From: Episyrphus balteatus
Lineage: Eukaryota > Arthropoda > Insecta > Diptera > Syrphidae
Reading direction: 5' to 3'
NCBI RefSeq assembly: GCF_945859705.1
Contig: NC_079135.1
Location: 127,528,551-127,592,550 of the forward strand
DNA length: 64,000 bases
Shown here: positions 13,251 to 24,480 of the stretch, piece after piece
How positions within the stretch are numbered: the stretch's first letter is position 1
Layout of the letters: every line of letters begins with the position of its first letter
Notes under the pieces: generated by a model
Database searches by the model: none
What the model was told of the DNA's origin: nothing
Seen by the model: the letters and a program-made list of their open reading frames with translations, nothing else
Translations under genes and position numbers: made by a program

Positions 13251-13727
13251 CTTAATCACCAACTGTGCTGGCAACCAATAAATAGTCACGCGCCCAACCA
13301 AAAAACCCACTCTCGAGCGCAATTGAATTACCGAAGAAGCCCAGTCGCAGCCAGCCAGCCAGACACGAAGTCAGCAAGAGTACCTATCCTATTATACCAA
13401 CCTTATACCTTTTGAATATCCATAAAAAGAGTACTTGGAAATATTTATGAAGACAACATCACACATGGTGCAACCCTGCGGCATCCCAATCATTCTTCGC
13501 CATCAAATATTCACTTTGAGCTTTAATTTTTGCTGATATACAAACCAAAGAGACGCGACGTACCTGGGTTCCCGTAAAGGTTCGTTGGTTACCCACAGTT
13601 GATACAAAAAAAAAAGCAACTATAAGTAAAAAATGTACACATATAAACCACTAACAGTGGACCGCAATTTAATTCCATAAAACTCCAACAAAAATATTAA
13701 TTCGGAACGCGCTACATCGCATCGTCG

Positions 13728-13733
13728 TCAGTT
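13728..13733 (+). promoter_or_regulatory. Candidate initiator (TCAGTT)
   Basis: TCAGTT fits the arthropod initiator consensus TCAKTY and lies in the most GC-balanced part of the 13.2-14.4-kb island, 135-140 bases upstream of a candidate start codon. No TATA box is placed about 30 bases upstream, and an RGWYV downstream element is not at the required +28 position (AGACC lies about four bases late). One match to a six-base motif is weak evidence. Confidence 0.2.
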
Positions 13734-13868
13734 TGGTGCTGCTGTTGTGTCGTCGCATATAGACCGTTCGGAGGCTTTGGACACGTCTTTTTGGACTCTC
13801 ATTCGATTTTGTTTTTTTGTTGTACTTTTTTGCTGCACGAGGAACGAATCAATTACAGCATCGAATGA

Positions 13869-13896
13869 ATGTACCAGGAACCTGCGCCGCCACAAG
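13869..13896 (+). CDS. Candidate first coding exon (9 codons, then splice donor)
   Basis: The ATG at 13,869 directly follows an in-frame TGA (13,866-13,868), so translation, if any, starts here. It encodes M-Y-Q-E-P-A-P-P-Q and reaches CAAG|GTAAAAATG, a good donor match to MAG|GTRAGT, giving a phase-1 exon end. The upstream 600 bases have the composition of a 5' UTR and promoter: a repeated CCAG near 13,355, CTCTCGAGCGC and an initiator-like hexamer at 13,728. Reading through gives 164 codons, but the downstream part turns into homopolymer-rich sequence and looks intronic. The start context TGA-ATG is poor. I do not recognise the peptide. It could equally be a spurious ATG in a UTR exon. Confidence 0.25.
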
Positions 13897-14450
13897 GTAA
13901 AAATGAAATTGGAGGAAAAAATTGTTCTCTCCCAGGTACCATAAGCATACGCACACGTTTGTTCGCCACCCTTCCGTTCATCCGTCTGTCCGTTCTTCCG
14001 CTTTTTTTCCTAACATGGACCCTCTCGCTCTCGAATCTCGGAACGGTTGAACGGATGGATGGATTTCGATTTGCGATTCGCGCAAAAAGGAGCTCAAAGA
14101 CAAACGATTCGGTAAACAGGCGTTTCGTTTCGATTTTTCGTTCGATTTTTTTTTTTTGTATTCGATTATTTTTAGTTCCTCTAAAGTCCGCACCGATGCT
14201 TATGACGATGACGATGATGATGGCGTTGAATTTATTCCAAAAATTTTCTCCCTCTCTCGTTTATTGTGTAATGAAGAACTTTTTTTTCGTCCGTCAGTCG
14301 GTCGTTGTTGGAATAAATGTTTGCAATGCGGGATATTGTGTCATCGTTCGAAAATACTTTTGATTACCATCACGAAAATCGGTCAAAAAACCAAACGAAA
14401 ATAAACACCGAATAAATCTGCAGCTTACCTACCATCATTATTCTTTCTCC

Positions 14451-16119
14451 CAAAAAAATAAAAATCGAAAAAAAAATATCGAAATCAATCGATATAGGTA
14501 TATTTTTTTGTGTTATCGACTTTTTTCCATATAAAGCAGTTTTTGTATAATATTTTTTGTTTTATTATAATTTTTAATACGCAATCAACAATTATGATAT
14601 AAAAATCAAAAAATCAAAGTAATTAACACGATTTATCAGAATCACTTTCAACAGGGGGGCTGTTGTAAATTACAATTGACAGGGGATTAATAATAAAAAT
14701 TAAGCTTTTTTAATAGTCGGCTTAGAGTTGAGCAATGGTTTTTGAAGCTGAAATTCACATAAATATTTCGTTTGGAGATGTGAGGATTTGGAATGAATTT
14801 GGCTTGAATGCAAAGTAAATTGCGCTTAAATTTGCGATGACATTCATCCTTTACATAAATGACAGTCATGGGACATAATAATTTTTATTTCTTTTTTTTT
14901 TTTGATTTTTTTTTTGTTTGCAAAACTTACCGCTGAGCATTCTGCATGTAACACACAAAGGGACTCCCGTGTGGCATACTGAAAAGAAAAGAAAAAAATG
15001 ATGAGTTAGATTTTGTTGGTGTTTATTTTACAATATTAAATATATGAATATAACAGGTTTAGTTAGTTTAAATAAAGTAACTCACTTATGGAAAAAAATC
15101 AGTGTTAAAGTTGTATAGATAATTAAAAGACCTACAACTTTAACTCATCATCATATTACATATTTACATAAACTTAAAAAATATGAGAAAAGTTTAAAAA
15201 ACTAATTTCATGTTTTTTTTTTTTTAACTCGTTGGTAGTTAATTTTTATAAGATTTTGTGAAAAAAATCAAAATTTTCTTTAAGGCAAAATAATATTGAA
15301 AAGAATTTTTTTTGGAAAAAAAAGACCTAATTTTCAATCAAAATAAATTTGGAGTTTTGAAAATTTTAACACAGCATTTTTTGTAGTAAGCTGATATTGT
15401 AGAAAAAATACTATCAGAAACTGAAACCCAACGATATTTTTTTATGAAAATCGGCTGAAAATTGGCTGAGAAAAAATTTGGTAAAAATAATAATACAAAA
15501 ATCAGTTTCATTTTACCAGCGCGCGATTGGCTGGTAGTTTTGTATGAAATTCTGTATTATTTTGTTGGAAATTCGGTTTAAAATTTTCTTCTCTTATCCG
15601 TTTCTCTATATATCCGTTTTGGAAGGTTTTTCTAAACCATATTGAAGTAAAAGTTTCAGCAAAAAAAAAAAAAAACTGTCGAAAAAATATTATTATAAGT
15701 CAAAATTTGGGGCACCTATTTAAACCTTACAAAAATTAAATTTTACAAAAATTTTATGGAAATCCAAACATTTTGGTTAAAAATAAAAAAACAATTAGAC
15801 TGCTCTATATTGGCAATAGGTACCTATAGGAAAATAAATGTATTAATTGAATGTAGTGAATGTTTATTATGTTCAGGCTGTTATTTTAAGGTTGTAGGTA
15901 CTTAAACGCCAAACTTTTTGACAGAAAGACTTGGTGAAAAAATTGTTTTGGTCGAATAAAAACAAGCTTTCATTTCGTATCAAAAACATAGATTTAGAGC
16001 AAATCTTTCCTTTAAATATAATATATAAAAGGATCAATGCCTAAAAACTCATCGATTTTCACACGTTATTCAAACATTAATAGCAAAACCCTTGTAACCG
16101 ATTAAGTTTCTACAATTAC
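14451..16119. other. AT-rich stretch with an imperfect hairpin at 15,489-15,562
   Basis: The two arms start and end with AATAATACA/TGTATTATT, close the loop with ACCAGC/GCTGGT around GCGCGATTG, and have a mispaired middle. They look like the remains of a small inverted-repeat element rather than a microRNA precursor, because the central half is mostly unpaired. The rest holds A/T homopolymers with no gene. Confidence 0.3.
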
Positions 16120-16960
16120 TGTAGGGGAGAGGTGCGGACAGTGAGACAACCTTTTTATAAATTAGTATATCTTAGAATGTTTTAAAGATAGCCTAACCAA
16201 ACTTTGAACTCAGTTTAAGACATGTTTTATCTTAATGTTGCAAAAAAAGTTGTAGTTAAGGAATGAATGAGAGCATCACATTGGACTAAAATGTAGAAAA
16301 AGTCAAAACGTCTCACTGTTTGCAAGGGGTGCGATCAGTGAAAAAAAATTAACGAAAACTTGAAATAATTATTTAATTGACAAGTATATAATTAATTAAT
16401 TTATGTTACTTTAACCCATTTTTTCAAAAAAAAAAAAAAAAAAAAAAAATAACAAAAAGCCAAAAAAAAAACGAAAAAGAACACATTGAAGACATGCTAA
16501 AATATAATAGATTTTTTAAAAATCTATGTCTCACTGTTTGCTTTTTAATAATTTCTCACTGTTTAATTTTTGTCATTTTTCGGAAAGATATAAAATTACA
16601 AAAAACGAGAAGGAATTCTAATTACATGATATTTTTTTATGAAAGAACATATAAATATAATACATATGTAAAAAAAAGTTCTGTCCACTAACCAGGTTTT
16701 TTTGTGTTATACATTTTTATAACACTCCAAAAACTACTTTCACCTGATTTTGTGTGATATTTTACGGTGTAGGAAAATGGACAGCTTTAATTTAGTCGGA
16801 ACAAAATTAAAAGACGCAGACGGGGAAATAAAAGTTTTGACCCAAACTATCGTTACTGTGCTTATTTTCAGAAAAGAGAAAAATGGATTGTCTCACTTTT
16901 TACACTGTCTCACATATGTATGTGAACACAAAATATTTAACAAAAGTCGAGTTATTCTAA
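16120..16960 (+). mobile_element. Decayed element with TGTAGGGGAG tip and repeated TCTCACTGTTT motifs
   Basis: The segment opens with TGTAGGGGAG, then GCGGACAGTGAGACAA. The minus-strand form of the same tip (TGTCTCACTGTT...CTCCCCTACA) occurs at 58,538-58,561. Inside, variants of TCTCACTGTTT appear near 16,311, 16,529 and 16,553, with TCTCACTTTT at about 16,890. Frames of 65 and 72 codons (16,494 and 16,750) lie between them without recognisable transposase motifs. No matching right end was found within 2 kb, so this is a truncated or rearranged copy of an unclassified TIR element. Confidence 0.4.
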
Positions 16961-17590
16961 CTCAATAAGATTTTTTAAGTGTTTAAAATGTAAAAAAAAA
17001 AGAAATGTTCCACATGCACCAGAGTGACCGTAAAAATTTTGATTTTTAACAATGAAATACATACTTTATCTTTTTTTTGCTTACTTTTCAGACTGAAAAA
17101 ATTATTATTCTTAAAAACTATCAATCTCGTTCATAAACCGAAACTCATAAATATTTAAGAAATATTCATTAAAATTAAGCACAAATTTTTAAAAAACAAA
17201 TTATTTTTAAGAACTATTTATAAAATTTAAAAATAAGTTTTGTTACAAAATTTCCTATGGAAAATATTTGTATGAATTTTTTTAAGATCGAATACACAGG
17301 CTTATGAATAAATTCATAAACTTTTAGCCCCAATTTGAAAGAATATTTTATTAAATCTTAGAATAATGTTCAGACTTTTGTGAATAAAATTCATTATTCA
17401 TTTGCATACATTTGTATTTTTGGGTAAAATAAATTTTAAAACTTTTTTTTTTAAGAAAAAGTTAAAAAATCTATTTTTGTGTTTAAGAGTATTTTTTCTT
17501 AAAATGTATGTATTTTTTCATTAGTAAAAAAAAAACGAATATTTTACTTCTTCAATATGATGGTTACAATAACGATTGTGTACTCATTTT
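16961..17590. other. AT-rich non-coding stretch
   Basis: No gene, repeat boundary or motif could be supported. Partial direct similarity among AAATTTTTAAAAA-type strings reflects composition only. Confidence 0.4.
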
Positions 17591-17946
17591 AAAGATAGTT
17601 ATAATTACTGTAATTAATTTTTCAAGAATTACATAAACAAATCTAAAGTTCGTCAGGTATATGAAAAAATGTCATTTTGCACCAAACTTGCGAGACAACC
17701 CGCACTTTAAACAACTATAAAAAATTGTATTTAATCAACTCACGGAATTTTATTGTTAAGTCTTACCTTAGTCATTTTATGGTAAAACGAATAACCATGG
17801 ATCTATTCAATAAAAACGAAACCAATCTCTTTTCCAAGATGGCGGCTGCTCCCGACCTCCAATCATCCCAACAAATTGACTTTTATGATAAGTCGAACAC
17901 ATTCCATTAAAAAAAATTTGTCCCGCGAAAATTACTAATTTGTCTG
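17590..17946 (+). repeat. Dispersed repeat family 3, copy 1
   Basis: Shares with 20,995-21,401, in the same order and orientation, the blocks AAAGTTCGTCAGGTATATGA, AACTCACGGAATT, CTCTTTTCCAAGATGGCGGC, TTTGTCCCGCGAAAA and ACTAATTTG. The two copies differ by small indels and about one base in five by eye. The AAGATGGCGGC block invites a YY1/Pho-type reading, but here it is simply part of the repeat. No inverted ends or target duplication are visible; class unknown. Confidence 0.65.
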
Positions 17947-17949
17947 TCC

Positions 17950-20340
17950 TATAAAGGTTTTAGCAACATTCTTCAGATTAAGCTTATAGCCGATCTTCAT
18001 TCTCCCGCGTACATAAAGAAGAGCAATTTTATAGCTTAAATTCACTGTTTTTTTTTTCAAGTTAACAACAAAATTTGAATACATATGTAATTCTATTCCG
18101 AATTAATTCGGCTTACATTCAGATACAGTTTTCTATTCATTCTTCTCCCCCAAAATGACCCCAGCTGTCACCCGAACTTCCCAATTAAGAATATTTTCAC
18201 TTTTCAAATTGGAGTAACTTACTGAGCTATTTCTGTGCTTCGCTCTAATCCCCACCTAGAGATAGAGATCTGCATAAATCTAACCAATTCCTTATTGAAT
18301 CTATACAACGTATCGTGTCTGTGGGCCTGTTTTGTGCATGCGTCCTGTCCCGATAGCCCCATAACAAAAAAATACTGTCCCATTTTTCTTCGATCAGTGT
18401 CGCATACATTAACCCCATAGATATACAGATATTTCCAAATGTTTTTCTGTCTTTATAGCTGCGATGTGCATAAATTTCATTCCCTTTTCCAAAACGGTCC
18501 CCCTTTAACCCTTCCACAAAAATCGAAAACAAAAACACATTCTCCGGATCTAAAAATATAATAAATATTATCCCCTTTCGAGATCCAGAATCAGAGCAAT
18601 TGCTGGATGCATGTATGCAGTTTATTCAAGCTTTTGCTTTTCCAAGTAGTCCAGAGTGCGTACAAATAGAATGCAATGCCTTAGCAATACGACGGGATGA
18701 TCAGATTGGGTATAAAATACAAGAAGAACAAGATTCACTTTTTGGGATAACTCTCCTGCTGGTTGGACAGATTTGTGGTTCCTTTGTGTTGCGTATAGAT
18801 ACAAAGTTGAATGCAAATACCAAGAACACCAGAGGATATAACAACAAACAAGAGCATCCTGGGACAACACACATCCCATTGTGTCCACTTTGGCACTCAT
18901 TTCAATGGAACCATAACTCTTTCAAGTCGGATTTCTTCTAATTTGAAATCGTTTTGGCTGTAACTTCGATTTGGCTTCGGCTTTGTCGATTCTCTTGAAT
19001 TTTGCTGGTTTGTTATTGTATTTGGCGGCGAATTTATCTCGATTCCGCTTCGGGTATGTAAATCGTGGTCAAAAGATTCTTTTTGGTCATTTCCTTCCTT
19101 CCTTTTTTTTTTGTTTTGTTTGTTTGTATTGGTCGATTTTCTGATGGTAAAGTGGATTGAATAGTCCCTTGGGGCAGCCTGGTGTTCCGCTTTTGTTTTC
19201 GGGTGGCGGCGGCACTATGCACGCCAAACCCATCAAGTCGCAGCGCACAGTTCCTGTCCTGTCTCCGCAGCGATATGTAATCTAACAATTTTGGACATTC
19301 TGCTTTTTGGTGGCATTCGCAAATGGACACTAAATGTGCCATTGGAGCTCTTTTAATTGTGTGATTGATTGATTTATAGATGGATCAGTCCCAGAAGCAG
19401 CACAGGAAGACGGCAATGACGACAACAACTTGCTATGTTAATGCTGACGATCGATGATGTGGTTCATGATGAGGAAGGACCACGTTGATGATGATGATGA
19501 TGATGGTTTCTGTGTGATGGGAGAGGTCAGGGCAAGGGAACAACAATTGATTGACTTTGGGGTAGGACTTTAGAAATTTAATACACAATTCAGGACCCAG
19601 CCACGACAATGTCGTTGTATATATCCATCCAAGTCGTCATCGTATTTTTCTTTCTTTTTTTTTTACTGATGTCGTTGTCGTGGCGGCTATAAGGATTAGG
19701 ATGAGGACTCCTCTGGGAATTGAATTCGATTTTATTTCTCGATTGCTTTTGGTTTTTGTTGCCATTTTTTTCTTCTCTCTTCCCATCTCTCTCTTTCTCT
19801 TTCCATCTGCTGCCTTTCTCTGATAATGGTGGTGGGCTTTATTATGGAACTTCTCGTGTTACCACATCGAACAAGAACAACAACAAAGTGGTAGTTTCTG
19901 TGAGTCCTTTTTTCTTTACTTTTTTTTTTTTTGTTTTTTTCTGCTACGTTGACGATGTGAAGTACTCGACTCGTCACCGCCAGGAATTCGATTCGCAATT
20001 TCTTTCACATTTAATTTGAGTTGCTGATTGATTCCCGAAGGGCGGTTTAGTCCTAGTCATTGGATCAAAGTTTTTTTTACTGATTTCTTTTTTTTTATTT
20101 TTTTTTTTTTTTTGTTAGAAAGGACAAAAAAAAATGTCGTATGTGTTGTAAGTTCATGTAACTGGGGCGAGAAAATTGCTTTCAATTGTGTGGGCGAAAG
20201 AGTATCTACAACACGTTGTGTTGAATAGAGAGTCAATATATGTATATAACACTGTGAGTTGGAAATTGTATAAGGATAATATAAGTGGTTTTTAGCGCAA
20301 TTTAAAGTGTATATATTGACAGCATAAATAAGGGGGAGTT
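17950..20340. other. Large higher-complexity island
   Basis: Unlike its flanks, this 2.4-kb stretch has few long A/T runs until 19.9 kb, and mixed sequence such as GTGTCGCATACATTAACCCC. It contains GTTGATGATGATGATGATGG at about 19,484 and CT-rich tracts near 19,770-19,815. Overlapping frames of 113 and 92 codons on opposite strands near 18.6-18.94 kb, and of 102, 99 and 88 codons further on, show no conserved domain and are probably fortuitous. A TATAAAATA near 18,711 lacks a convincing initiator. Best read as cis-regulatory or UTR DNA; no gene is called. Confidence 0.35.
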
Positions 20341-20360
20341 TTTTTTTTTTTTTTTTTTTG
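20338..20360. repeat. Poly-T tract
   Basis: An uninterrupted run of about 20 T at the boundary between the 18-20.3-kb island and the following family 1 repeat. Comparable tracts occur at about 16,427 (A), 48,507 (A) and 45,799 (T). Such runs are prone to assembly-length error. Confidence 0.8.
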
Positions 20361-20516
20361 TATTCATTTTTGAAGTGAAGAAAAAGAGCGAATTATACAA
20401 GATTTTGTGTTTAGAAAAGCAAATTAAATAAAAATGTCTGCACTTTTTAAGTGGGTTTGGGTATTTGGTAACTTTTTTTTGAAAAAAAGTTTGTTGAAGG
20501 ACTTTGGAGAAAAATC

Positions 20517-20992
20517 GATAAATAAATTATGATTTTGCAAAATTTCAATTAATTTCATATTCAAAATTTTGAGATAACTGTGAAAATATGTTTTTTTTTT
20601 TTTTTTCTAAACACGTTATATCTTTTGATCTAGAGCACATAACAAATTTATTTAACTTTAATACGCATGTTGATAATATTACCTTTCATTTAATATATCA
20701 CACATAACGGTACGTGCTCTACAAGTTATGTTATCTTTAATTGAAAAACTTGAAAAATACCTCAAAACACCTGTGAAGATTTGTTGCCGATGACCAGCCA
20801 GCAGTAGAGGAAGTAGCGTATAATCTCAGTTTGAAATTTAGAAATGGTTGGCTTTAAAAAATTCTTACTTTTTTTGTAGACATGGTAGAAATATGATTGA
20901 AGCGTCATATAAAAGGTGAAATAATAATGATATAAAATTTATTATAGGTTGTTTTTTTAAAAATGGATTTAATGGCGTTAGAAGAGGGTTCA
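20517..20992 (+). repeat. Dispersed repeat family 1, copy D (young, 3'-truncated)
   Basis: Nearly identical to 5575-6040, including GAGCACATAACAAATTTATT, ATAACGGTACGTGCTCTACA, GATGACCAGCCAGCAGTAG and AATGGTTGGCTTTAAAAAAT. Similarity stops abruptly at GCGTTAGAAGAG (20,992), where a family 3 repeat begins, so the junction is either the site of a second insertion or the edge of a composite element. Confidence 0.8.
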
Positions 20993-20994
20993 TT

Positions 20995-21401
20995 TCATAG
21001 ATAATTAAAAGTGCTATAATTCATTCTTTAAGAAAATCCCAAACAAATAAAAAGTTCTTCAGATATTTGAAAAAATGTCATATTGTCTTAACCTTGCGAG
21101 AAGAACCCGGACTTTGACCGACTATAAAATTGAATTTAACTAACTCACGGAATTCATTTGTATATAATTTTTTAGATAATTTAATTGATAATAAGTCTAT
21201 CCTCGGACATTTTTGGTTTAAATGAGTAAAAATGGAGTTATAAAATAAAAACGGCAATGACCTCTTTTCCAAGATGGCGGCTGTTCTCGATATCTTATCA
21301 TCCCAAAAAATTCACTTTTACGATAAGGACATTCACCTAAACACGTTCCATGGAAAAAATTTGTCCCGCGAAAAATGCAATTTGATTTACTAATTTGCCT
21401 G
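20995..21401 (+). repeat. Dispersed repeat family 3, copy 2
   Basis: Second copy of the repeat at 17,590-17,946, directly abutting the truncated family 1 copy. It keeps AAAGTTCTTCAG, AACTCACGGAATTCA, CTCTTTTCCAAGATGGCGGC, AAAAATTTGTCCCGCGAAAA and ACTAATTTG. An extra AATGCAATTTGATTT near the end distinguishes it from copy 1. Confidence 0.65.
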
Positions 21402-22507
21402 AGCTATTTTGTTTCAAACTCATTAGAGTATTTTTTTCGTTTTTCAAGAGAAACTTTTCGTTGGTCGCGGATTTTACAAGAATTGTTTTTCAGGCCATTG
21501 AAAACAGTAAAAGAGTTGGTTTTAAATGTTCTTCTATGCAATAGACCAAAGCTAATGGCTCTCCGTCCATCCATTCGACCCGTATTTATAAAAATGCACA
21601 TACACAAAATTGCACAAAAGGCCATAAGGATGTAAATAAATTTTTTTGTTTGTCATATTTAGTTTATATTAAATCAATCCCTCGAAGTATGTTTATACTT
21701 TAAAAGTCTAAAAATTACCAATTAATACGATTTTATCGAGTTTTAAAAACTTGCTTTTAACTAAAAAAAAGTCAAAAATTTAGAAAAAGTGCTAATTTTT
21801 GAATAGGTACATTTAAGTTGTTTCTTGACAAAAAAAATTACATATTATCAAAGGATTTTACCTCTACTTTATTTCAATAGTACAAAGTTCATTAGGCTAC
21901 AACACAAAATACCCCTTGATTTAGTAAAAAAAAATAAAATTGTCAATTTTTTAACTTTTTTTTCTTTGATTTTAGGTTAGAATTTTAGTCAAAAATAATT
22001 TTTAAAATTTTTTAACCATCTTAACTTGACAGCAAATTTAATTTGCTATGAAAAGTGTCTTTGAATCATCTCAAAGTCAGGCTTGGTTTTCGAGTTAAAT
22101 CAAAAAAACTGAAAACCGACCAGTGTTGCCGTTTTCTCAGAAATGCACCAACGGATTTAGTAGCACTTTTGGCTGGAGTATTCTTGTATGCCAAGGAATC
22201 ATAATGAGCAATAAAAACTCTTGAACGAATTTGTTCCATCCAAAAGGGTCTATTCAATAGACTAATAGCCTAGTACAAAATAAATTTTTTCAAGGATAAA
22301 ATTTCTAACAGGCTGATATTTGGTATAAAGCTTGGTGTTAGGGTGGTTTACAATCTGTAAAAAGTTCTGAAGTTTCCTCTGTTGGCTATTCCCATTAGGT
22401 ATAAGGGCTCAAATGTCATAACATTTTTACTTGCTATATATGTAGGTACTATAATATCAAGTTATGCATTCGTACAAAAAAAAAAAAAGTTAAGATAGCA
22501 TTTTTCC
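21402..22507. other. AT-rich stretch; possible decayed coding or repeat remnant at 22.06-22.26 kb
   Basis: Mostly A/T-rich with short frames. The part at about 22,060-22,260 is compositionally different (CCAGTGTTGCCGTTTTCTCA, GGCTGGAGTATTCTTG) and open for 63 codons on the minus strand, but no known domain is recognisable. CAGTGTTGCC resembles hAT tips, but no partner end was found. Confidence 0.3.
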
Positions 22508-23370
22508 ATGACATTACGATGATAGAGAATGCCAAAAAAGTGTCTGTCTGTCTATCTGTCAGTCTGCCTGTCTGTAAACGAAGCTACAGCCTACAGCCTA
22601 AACGGATTTACCGATTGATGTCAAACTTGGTATGTAGCATTATTCGGCGACCTTCCAGAGGGGTTTTTGGAATTAATTTTTTTGGACCAAAAATAACGGT
22701 ACTTGTCATATACCGATTTTAGTAAAATTGAAATATTATATCAAAAACGGCTCCAACGATTTTGTTCAAAAAATTCAAATGTAAGTTTTAAGACAAGGTC
22801 TATCTTCTAATAAAATTTTTTTTTTTTAAATCATTATTAACGGTACCTGCCATAGAACCGTTTTTTCAAATCCGATTATCTCCGAAAGTGCTTGTTCGAT
22901 TTTAACCAAACTTTTTAAAATAACCAAAATCAAAATTTCAAAAAAAAATAATTTTTGGATTTAAAAAAAAAATTTGAAATTTTTTTTTTTGAAAAATCAA
23001 ATTTTCGAAAACGGGACAGTGAATTTTTTTGAAATTTTGTTTTTAGATGTTGAAAAGTGATTTCTAAGAAATGGCATACCAATTTTATTTAAAAACTTTT
23101 TTTCCAAAAAATTATTTATAAAAAATTAGTTTTTTAAAAAAACGGCTCTAACGATTTTGAAAATTTTTTTTTCTAAAAATGCACCTTAATATTTCAATCA
23201 AAATTGCATACTTGTTTTGAAGGGCAATTTGAGTTCAGATTTTATTTTATTAAAAAAAAAACGAATTTTATTTTTTTTTATTTTTTTTTTTTTTTTTGGT
23301 ACCTACATTTTCCAAAGCAACTTGAACTCTAAGAGCAAGTTCGTGCGACACAGTCGTGCATTTTATTTAT
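22508..23370 (+). mobile_element. Mini-me/Helentron-like non-autonomous element, copy 1
   Basis: Starts ATGACATTACGATGATAGAG and AATGCCAAAAAAGTG, followed by a GTCT-type microsatellite (22,541-22,575). Then come CAGCCTAAACGG, repeated ACGGCTC(C/T)AACGATTTTG blocks, and a 3' end of GAGCAAGTTCGTGCGACACA, GTCGTGCATTTTATTT. The copy at 56,234 has the same order. Known: dipteran mini-me/DINE-type elements are Helentron-related and carry (GTCY)n microsatellites. Seen here: a 3' GTGCGAC/GTCGTGC pair that can form a short stem with wobble pairs. Assignment to that group is inference. Non-coding; the 67-codon frame includes the microsatellite. Confidence 0.55.
22541..22575 (+). repeat. GTCT microsatellite inside element
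   Basis: Imperfect GTCT/GTCA repeats located at the same internal position as the GTCT run at 56,283-56,301 in the second element copy. The microsatellite therefore arrived with the element rather than arising independently. Confidence 0.8.
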
Positions 23371-24480
23371 TTTAAAAACGGTAGGTTTTAGACAAAAATT
23401 GTAATCCACAAAATTGTAGGTGGGGTTATTTAAAAAAAATTGTCATACAAAGTTTTCTTGAATTACACTTGTTTGTTGAGTCCTTAGTTCACAATGAATT
23501 GTAAGGTAAGTCTGTTTTAAGGCCCTAGTCACCCTTAGTACCTACACTTAAAAAAAATTTTACATAAAATATTTTATCTGACTACACACCTTAAGCTGCA
23601 GTTTTTCAAAGAAGATTTCACCAGTGAGTTGGTCGGATGGAAAAGCTTTCGACTTGTAAATTAATTCAAACAAGACAGGATCGATGTAACTGTCGGCTTT
23701 TTTTAAAAAGAAAATTTAAGAACCCCTCTACTTTTCAAATTCAGTTCTACATCTTACTTCTGCCATTTAACTTTTTTCATTTTCAACAAAAAAACAAAAA
23801 ATAATTGCATTTCCTTTGACTCTTTGTTTAGTTTTCAGTTTTTTTTTTTTTATATTCAATTCACGTTCTAGATTTTCGACAGAACTATGACATTTCTGTA
23901 AAAGTAAAAAAAAAGAAAAATCACATGTTTTTCATTTTATAATAAGATTTGTCCACATAAATACCCATCACAAGCAGATTATTTAGGTAGCCAGGCAGCT
24001 TTTATATGAAGGGTTATGACAGTAAGTAAAAGCGAATATATATATGTTGGAACGATATAGACTCATTTCGTGTATTTTGTATATAAATATTCTTGATGTT
24101 GTATGGTTAAAAAAAACCAGAACCAGACAATATCTTGTTATGGCCCTTTTACATTACAATATTCTAGTTCTAGGAATTACAATACCAACATTCCAATCCA
24201 TTGGACACACTATATTTTTTTATGTCGAGATACTTAACTTTTGGTCTTCTTCTAAGGCTTCAGCAAAAAACCAAACTGTGAACTATTTCATCAGAAATAG
24301 AAAATAAAAAAAAAAAAAAACTCACAACAAAATACATTTCCAACATTGTATTTCGATTTTGTGTGTTGAAGAACAAACAAATATACCGACATGAATGTGG
24401 GGGAATGGACATTACTGTGAATTAAACTAAACCTCTTCTTTACTTTTTTTATTGAAAAACACCCCCCATTTCGATGACTC
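23371..24480. other. AT-rich non-coding stretch
   Basis: Contains A/T homopolymers and an 87-codon frame at 24,044 with no recognisable domain. No repeat boundary is visible. Confidence 0.4.

Larger units (their letters stand above)
13260..14450. other. Island with promoter or 5' UTR character
   Basis: This is the clearest low-A/T island of the first 20 kb. It holds CAGCCAGCCAGCCAGAC at about 13,350, repeated CGTCGTC and CGTTCG motifs, GACGATGACGATGATGATGG near 14,205 and CCGTCAGTCGGTCGTTG near 14,292. The composition and the small candidate exon inside it suggest the 5' end of a plus-strand gene whose remaining exons lie outside or far downstream. No protein family can be named. Confidence 0.35.

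Noticed and set aside
13869..14363. 164-codon open frame, the longest outside the satellite
   Set aside because: After the first nine codons it crosses a good splice donor and continues into low-complexity, homopolymer-containing sequence; frames also overlap on the other strand. Only the first 28 bases are kept as a candidate exon.
15489..15562. Possible microRNA precursor hairpin
   Set aside because: The middle of the stem is largely unpaired; only the ends match, as in a decayed inverted-repeat element.
18711..18720. TATAAAATA as a core promoter
   Set aside because: The only nearby initiator-like sequence (TTCACTT) is off-consensus and slightly too close.
18600..18941. 113-codon frame with mixed composition
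   Set aside because: A 92-codon frame on the opposite strand covers the same bases, and no domain, start context or splice signal favours either.
22066..22257. Minus-strand coding remnant with a CAGTGTTGCC hAT-like tip
   Set aside because: No partner end, target duplication or recognisable domain was found.
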